Source of the DNA: Aphelidium insulamus
Lineage: Eukaryota > Aphelidiomycota > Aphelidea > Aphelidiaceae
Direction: 5' to 3'
Assembly (NCBI GenBank): GCA_036784855.1
Contig: JAZDSV010000057.1
Location: 18,591 to 82,590, forward strand
DNA length: 64,000 nucleotides
Positions 58,581-64,000 of the stretch are shown in pieces. Made by a program: the position numbers and the translations under genes. Position 1 is the first letter of the stretch, and every line of letters begins with the position of its first letter. The notes under the pieces were generated by a model, which saw only the letters and a list, made by a program, of their open reading frames with translations, ran no database searches and was not told the DNA's origin.

Positions 58581-61500
58581 TCAAGCCTTGTGGCGCAGAA
58601 TATCGCCCACCGACTCCAAGTAGAGCGCGGCCAGACCGCCTAGTGCAGTCTTGACTGCCACAGCGCACGTGGTAATGCGGCCCTGTGGCGGAGTGAACGC
58701 CTGCACCTCCACCAAGAACGGCGTGCCATCCATCATGGTGGCCGACAAGTAAATATGATACTGCGTGATAAGTGGTTAGCAGAGTCTGTACAATCCATTT
58801 TAGCAGGTCCACTAACCCGATCGTCCACCTGCCGCTCAGCAACCGTAAATAGATTGTTCAGTGCCAGTTTCTTGCTGCCGAGAGTGTTACAGTGTATATG
58901 CGTATAGACAATATCACAGCTGTCTATGCGTACCGCAGTTCGTCGACATTCGGGAAGGACAGATCGTTGATTGTGCCGGCAGCTTTGTCAGACAGTCCGT
59001 CACCGCGCCAAAGCGACAAGAAATCATTCTGTGTCAGCGCGCCGTCTTCGCGGGTGAGAATGTGCAGCGGCACGGCCGTCTGGAAGAAGAACACGCCCAC
59101 CGAATTCTTGACGGCAACTTGCAGCTGGTTCACAGGGAGCGTGGGCTGGCTGTGTGTCAGCGGGTTGATGGCCAGCGGTAGTGAGCATTCCGCGCTCTGT
59201 CCAGCTGGGAGGGGCGAGCGGATCTGAAGCGGGCCGGCCGGCAGCACGCCAAATGTGTTCTTGTTGAACTGGATGGCAAAGTCACCGAGCGGCTGCATGG
59301 CCTTGTTGATCACCGTCATTTCCATGACGATCTGGCCTTGGCGCCGGGCAAATGTTCCGTGGATCTCCATGCCGCGCGCATTGGCCGCCAACAGCATGGC
59401 CTTCTTGGGCGCCACGAATGCTCCCGATGTCGACTGCACTGTGCCGCCCAGATCTAATTGTCCCAGCTGACCCACAAAGTCCAACATTCCGCTGCCAGTG
59501 ACCTGCTGCTGCTGCTTCTGCTGCTGTTGAGCGGGGGCAATGTTGGCTACGGGTGGCGGAGAGTAAATGGCCGGCGGTGGCGAAGTTGGCTCATCAAAGT
59601 CCAGGTCCAGCAAGTTGGCCTGCTTATTGCTGCGTGCATTGCTGTTGCCCGCGTCGATGCTGTAAGCATTCGTACTTGCACTGGAATTTAATGTCAGCTA
59701 TAGTTCAGTACAGTTAAGACGGCGTACAGGTTACTGCTGTAGCTGACTGCACTTGGCGCCGGGGCAAAGACATTTGCAACCCCTTGCAGTGAGCGCTGCT
59801 TCAAGTTGGGAAACAGGGAGCGTGGCGGTTTCTGATAAATAGATGCCAGGCTGCTAATGTGCAGCAGAAGCTGTGCAAATTAGCGGATTCTATAGAGTTT
59901 ACAGAACTCGTTGCAGCATATTTGATACCTCGCTCAGCAACTGCGGGTCTAGATTGTCTGTTTCCGTGCTGATCGGTGGCTGCTCCGACAGCACAATAGC
60001 CTTGGCCGTCACCGGGTCCGTGGACAGCAGACGCCAGTAGATGTAGCCGCGGTCGCGCACATCCGGATTCTCCGTCTCTTCCGTGGCCCACTTGAGCACT
60101 TTGGGCACCAGCGTCTTGCTGTCGTTGGGTCGCTTGATGAACAGTTTCACCGTGGCCGTGAGCAGTGCCAGTTGAACCTGCGCCACTGAACACGCAAATA
60201 ATATTAAATTTTAAGCAAACCTCGACGGTCTCCTCCAAGAAACCTTCACTGATGATGCTCTCGTAGCGGTTGGGATATTTGCGAAACACATCCTTGATGA
60301 CGATGATTGCTTCCTGCACGACGTAGTTCACTTTGGTCTGGATTAGTTCCACCAGGGCCTGGATGCACTTGTCCGCCGACGGTTCAATCTTGACAGCACA
60401 GCGGCCAATGGAGCGCACGGCCTTGCGCACAAAATCCACATCGACCTCGGCAGCATATCTAATCAACATTAAATTATATATACCTAGAATAAATCAATAT
60501 CCATACTCTTTCAGCTCGGCCAGCATAATGTCCACGTTGGACTCGTTGACTATGCGAAACATAATGTCCAGCTTGGACAATTTGACGTAGATGGGATCGT
60601 TGTAGCGGCAAAAGAACGCTTTCATATCGCCCATCACCAAGTCGGGTCTCTTTTGCACAAACAGAGCAATGTTGCGCAGTGCCACGTACTGCAGCTCAGG
60701 CTCGCCGCTGACCAGCGTCACTGTGCATCGCATAAACAAGTGTTGTTTGAATAAATTGAAGTCAAACCTAGAGGCGGCGCCATCTTCTTGTAAATGGTGT
60801 TGGCATACTCGCTGTCCTTGCAAAAGTTGAGCAAATACATCAAGGCCTTGACGGCAGTCAACACGACAGCACTATTAGCATGCTGCAGCCGCGGGGCAAT
60901 ACGATCGATCAGCGATTCGGCGTCTCCTTGTTGCTGCGGTGTGACAAACATGAACGCCTCCATGATGTACGTCTGTGCCCATCTAGAATGTGAGAATTGT
61001 TGGCACCGTAATTAAACTCACTCTGAGCATTCACTCAATGCAGAAGCAAAGATTACTGGCAGTGTTCATGTCGATTTGCAGTTGCAGATCGTCCGACTTT
61101 TCATGGATCTCGATCAGCCCGGCAATCGCATTGGCAACCACCTACAAAGATGATGAAGTATTATATCATACAATGGAATATGATAAATACCGTCGGGTTA
61201 CTGTCGGTCAGGAGCGCCTTCAAGTTGTCCAGAAGACCTTCATTCAGCACCAATTGACGATCGTTGAAGAACAGTTTTGGTATGCAAATCGCCGCTGTTT
61301 TGCGCACATACGGGTCAGTGTCCTTGAGTGCGGCTCGGAGAGGCTCGCACAAACAATCAATGACTCTGTCCACATTAATATAGCCCATGGTGCGAATAGC
61401 CAGCGCGCGGATGAGCGGATTAGAATCCGTGGCGTCCTATGCAATACAGTTTGATTGAACGGTTACTACAGTTCGATAAAGCACACACCTTCAGAAACGA

Positions 61501-61890
61501 GTTGACGGCCATCAGCACCAGGTCAGGCTTGGACTTGGCATAGTTAATGAGGTAGAGGTAGACCATCTTCTTGATCTCCAGGTCGGCGATCTGCATGCAG
61601 GCAATCACATCCGGGAACAGGGCCGACATGTCGTTGCCCATGGTCATGTTGGCCACAATCTTCTTCAGCACGATGCGGCGGCGCTGGTTGCGCGGGTCCT
61701 TCTTGGTGTCAATGTCCAGCAGTTCCAGGCGCAGCTCCTGGACTTGCCTATGTTTATGTAGTGCGTACGGGTGGTAAGGGACGGCTCCATGATAGCAGCG
61801 CCATCACGAATACATCGGTAATACGCGCAAGGCGTGTTAGTAGTAGCAGCACTGCGGCCACCACTTTCTGAAAGTACTGGCATCAGACAT
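58581..61890 (-). CDS. Beta-adaptin of the AP-1/AP-2 clathrin adaptor
   Basis: Vesicle-coat subunit at trans-Golgi, endosome or plasma membrane. Exons, high to low, are 61865-61890, 61489-61747, 61191-61436, 61022-61141, 60768-60982, 60507-60720, 60221-60458, 59908-60177, 59728-59870, 58934-59680, 58817-58874 and 58581-58760; about 904 residues. Trunk landmarks: [116 protein letters not shown] and [20 protein letters not shown]. The hinge has a clathrin box, LLDLDFDEP, and a Gln-rich tract; the ear domain follows. Two oddities: one extra base in exon 4 (about 61040) shifts the frame before ALSECSEW, and about 37 conserved trunk residues are absent between [10 protein letters not shown] and the [13 protein letters not shown] region. 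Introns of 37 and 39 nt occur. Confidence 0.92.
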
Positions 61891-62322
61891 TGTGCTTGGG
61901 TGAGATACAGCATGAGTGCAATTTAAAACAATGGGACTGACCAACACAATCCATGCGAGAAGTCTGCTGCTTTCAAATCAACGTCTAAATGCATTGCAAA
62001 TGGGTTATGGCGCGCATTGTGGTGCTCATGAGTTGTATCAACCTCAACCAAATATTGCACTATCTTATTGATACATAGTTTGGCGGAGCTGACTGGGGAC
62101 ATTATTAACTCTCCAACGCAATCTATTGAATGATCCAAAACGACATGCACGCATAAAATACAACCTATGTACACCTTAAATGTAACCTTGCATGTAAATA
62201 GCAAGCCACAGCGGATTGTACGTACCACATTCAATATGTGACAGTGAATGCAGACCTACGTGTCGCAGCACCACTGATCTCTTATATGCAACACGCAGGA
62301 TGGCGCATATCTCCAAACATAC
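61891..62322. other. Divergent intergenic region
   Basis: Promoters of beta-adaptin (minus) and a small plus-strand gene. AT-rich, no exon recognised. Confidence 0.4.
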
Positions 62323-62610
62323 ATGTCGTCGCCGCTGCTGTACGCACTGGCTATGGGCGCAGTGGCCGGCCTTTGGCGATGGCGCCGTCGATATCAAGCT
62401 AATCAAGGCCGCGCGCGTGATGATCGCGGAGACACGCTGCGCAACCACTCGCCACCAGTGGATGTACCGGTAGTGGATGCACACCTACCCGCGAAACAAG
62501 TACAGGCGGCACACCGCGACACCACACAAAGTCCGTATGACCCGTTCGTGGCACAGCAGCAGTACTACCGCACCGCCAAGGGACCCGAACCTGTCACACT
62601 GAGTCATTAA
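62323..62610 (+). CDS. Small protein with N-terminal membrane anchor, 95 residues
   Basis: Single exon from ATG. N-terminus MSSPLLYALAMGAVAGLWRW forms a short hydrophobic anchor followed by RRRYQANQGRARDDR. The remainder is polar (VDAHLPAKQVQAAHRDTTQS, YDPFVAQQQYYRTAKG). Resembles small mitochondrial or ER membrane proteins in shape, but no family was recognised. It ends 74 bp before the glyoxalase gene on the same strand. Confidence 0.5.
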   Translation: MSSPLLYALAMGAVAGLWRWRRRYQANQGRARDDRGDTLRNHSPPVDVPVVDAHLPAKQVQAAHRDTTQSPYDPFVAQQQYYRTAKGPEPVTLSH

Positions 62611-62684
62611 TATACACGCCGTACTCGCGTCTCTTTCCCCGTAGTCTGTATAATAGCTTTATCCAGCGCCGCCCACTCGCTGCG

Positions 62685-63717
62685 ATGCGCGTGGTTCCCG
62701 TGCCGTGTCTGCAGGACAACTACGCCTACCTGCTACTCGACGAGCGTTCCCGGACTGGTTGGCGGTGTCAAATACTTTTATGCTGGGCGTGCTAATGCAA
62801 CTGTCCCGTAGCTATCGCCATTGATGCTGTGGAGCCGCACAAGGTTCTCACGGCAGCTGCAGATGCTCAGGTGGCCATTACCTCCCTGTTGACCACTCAC
62901 CATCACATGTACGTATATCATCTTTAATCGGCCTTTTATCCTACTTATGAAGGGACCACGCGGGAGGCAATGCCGAGATGAAGCGGCTCCTACTTCAAGG
63001 CGGCACGGGAGTGGAGTGTATTGGCGGAGATGCGCGCATTCAAGCAGTGGACCGCATAGTTGGACACGGGGACTCGTGGACGGCAAGTGGTGTTGCATGC
63101 ACGCTGGTTAACTCTGTCTCAACGCTGATGTTTCATACATAGTTTGGTGACGGTATCAGTGTGCGCGCATTATCGACACCGTGTCACACTAGTGGACATG
63201 TGTGTTACCACGTCACGGAGAAGGAAGGCGATGGTGTTGTATTTACCGGCGACACGTTGTTCATCGGTACCGCCAGTATCAATACAGTACTTGATATCTT
63301 CGAAACGGCGAGATAGAAAGGCTGCGGGCGCTTTCCGAGGGCACTGCGGAACAAATGACCTCTGGTACTGGTGGACATCTCGGCACCCTTCCCGGTCAAA
63401 CGCTGGTCACTGCGTCGATACGGCAACGTAGTAATTTGAGTCGCACTCACAGTTGATACGGACAATGTGGCGCTGAAGAAGTTTGCAGAACGCTGCTCCG
63501 TTCAAAGTGGTGCTGCTGGTGCCCAGCACTATTGCTACTGAGCTGGAGATCAATCCGTTTATGCGCGTGGGGTGCGTGAATATCTACATGAAATGTCTAC
63601 ATGTAACCACCATCTCGCTAATGATTGTAAATGCAGAGATGCTAAACTGCAAGCAAAGCTGGCACACCTGACATTTATGCCATATACGTCGCAAAGCTGG
63701 TGCGAGATGAAGAATAG
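62685..63717 (+). CDS. GLO2: Hydroxyacylglutathione hydrolase (glyoxalase II), 3' half disrupted
   Basis: Hydrolyses S-lactoylglutathione to lactate and glutathione. Exons are 62685-62757, 62812-62908, 62953-63082, 63143-63266 and from 63321. Metallo-beta-lactamase landmarks: [32 protein letters not shown], the zinc motif HHHMDHAGGN created across a splice, [14 protein letters not shown] and [14 protein letters not shown]. The intron 63083-63142 starts with GC. After GRF the sequence fits the family only with several frame changes: at about 63333, again at about 63390-63440, and at about 63520-63530 before [17 protein letters not shown]. The probable stop is at 63715-63717 after VAKLVRDEE. 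Either poor sequence quality or decay of the C-terminal half. Confidence 0.7.
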
Positions 63718-63844
63718 AATAAAATTGCCGCCTTTAGTTTATTGACAGGATTTGATGCTACTAGTGCATTCGATGATGGTTGCTGTTGATATCGGCATCA
63801 GTCCGGTCAACAATGCTCTGGCGCTGCGCTCGATAAGATTAACT

Positions 63845-63985
63845 TCACCGACCGTCGGAGTTTCTATGGACCAGTACGTTGTCCTCGTGACGATTACTCG
63901 GTTCATAACTCATGTGCTGCCACTCCTTGCTTCTTCTATGCCGTATTGCTCCCAACTGACCAAGCTTACGATAGAGTCTGCGTCG
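63845..63985 (-). CDS. Possible terminal exon of a gene running off the window
   Basis: On the minus strand an acceptor (attag, just above 63985) opens a 46-codon frame ending in TGA at 63845 (RRRLYRKLGQLGAIRHRRSK, then EWQHMSYEPSNRH). Highly charged, no family recognised. Support is only the open frame plus acceptor. Confidence 0.3.
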   Translation of the reverse strand, partial: RRRLYRKLGQLGAIRHRRSKEWQHMSYEPSNRHEDNVLVHRNSDGR

Positions 63986-64000
63986 CTAATTGCTTCAAGC

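Noticed and set aside
61748-61770. Start of beta-adaptin at the ATG about 61789 (MEPSLTTR) with a 21-nt intron
   Set aside because: Intron too short and wrong phase; the ATG at 61890 with a 117-nt intron joins in frame.

Overview
This window is nuclear DNA of an intron-rich eukaryote. Housekeeping genes are broken by about 100 short introns (mostly 43-75 nt, a few 37-39 nt) and are packed tightly on both strands. Several conserved genes look fungal: a short-form mitochondrial ketol-acid reductoisomerase, a cytosolic inorganic pyrophosphatase, a YOL075C-like full-size ABCG transporter and an AidB/ACAD-type acyl-CoA dehydrogenase. An Ena/VASP protein, a swiprosin-like EF-hand protein, a Crinkler/RHS-type NTPase-nuclease and many secreted ankyrin proteins together suggest an early-diverging (possibly zoosporic, chytrid-like) fungus. 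Another opisthokont or protist is not excluded. No database search was possible, and all exon models come from splice signals, reading frame and recognised family sequence.

Layout. 1-7.8 kb: 3' part of an Ena/VASP gene, inorganic pyrophosphatase, ketol-acid reductoisomerase (minus), cofilin and a ZCCHC10-like zinc-knuckle gene. 8-12.7 kb: a tandem pair of secreted ankyrin genes (minus), one intact and one broken. 13.3-29 kb: ABCG transporter, nucleoside hydrolase (minus), ribosomal protein eL33 (minus), a secreted two-domain protein, peroxisomal-type acyl-CoA dehydrogenase, a small secreted protein, ribulose-phosphate 3-epimerase and a PQ-loop transporter. 29-46 kb: a type I membrane glycoprotein, then an accessory stretch of secreted ankyrin ('CPW' repeat) and F-box-like genes and pseudogenes, interleaved with an SH3 gene, a swiprosin-like gene and a BAF60/SMARCD gene. 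46-47.3 kb: proteasome alpha subunit. 47.7-53.3 kb: a broken Crinkler-type gene, an intact 924-residue P-loop NTPase/nuclease gene and a retroelement-like fragment. 53.6-64 kb: VDAC, a PRXL2-like protein, small membrane proteins, a secreted 430-residue protein with a triplicated promoter element, adaptor-complex beta-adaptin, and a damaged glyoxalase II gene.

The housekeeping genes do not form a single pathway. The actin regulators (Ena/VASP, cofilin) and the trafficking subunit (beta-adaptin) belong to general cell biology. The accessory genes share signal peptides, ankyrin or F-box-like interaction modules, or Crinkler-type nuclease architecture, as expected of a fast-evolving secreted or effector-like repertoire with birth-and-death turnover.

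Two genome-wide points matter for anyone using this annotation. About one intron in nine starts with GC instead of GT. Single-base reading-frame breaks occur in at least six otherwise well-conserved genes, so either the sequence carries indel errors or the breaks are real.
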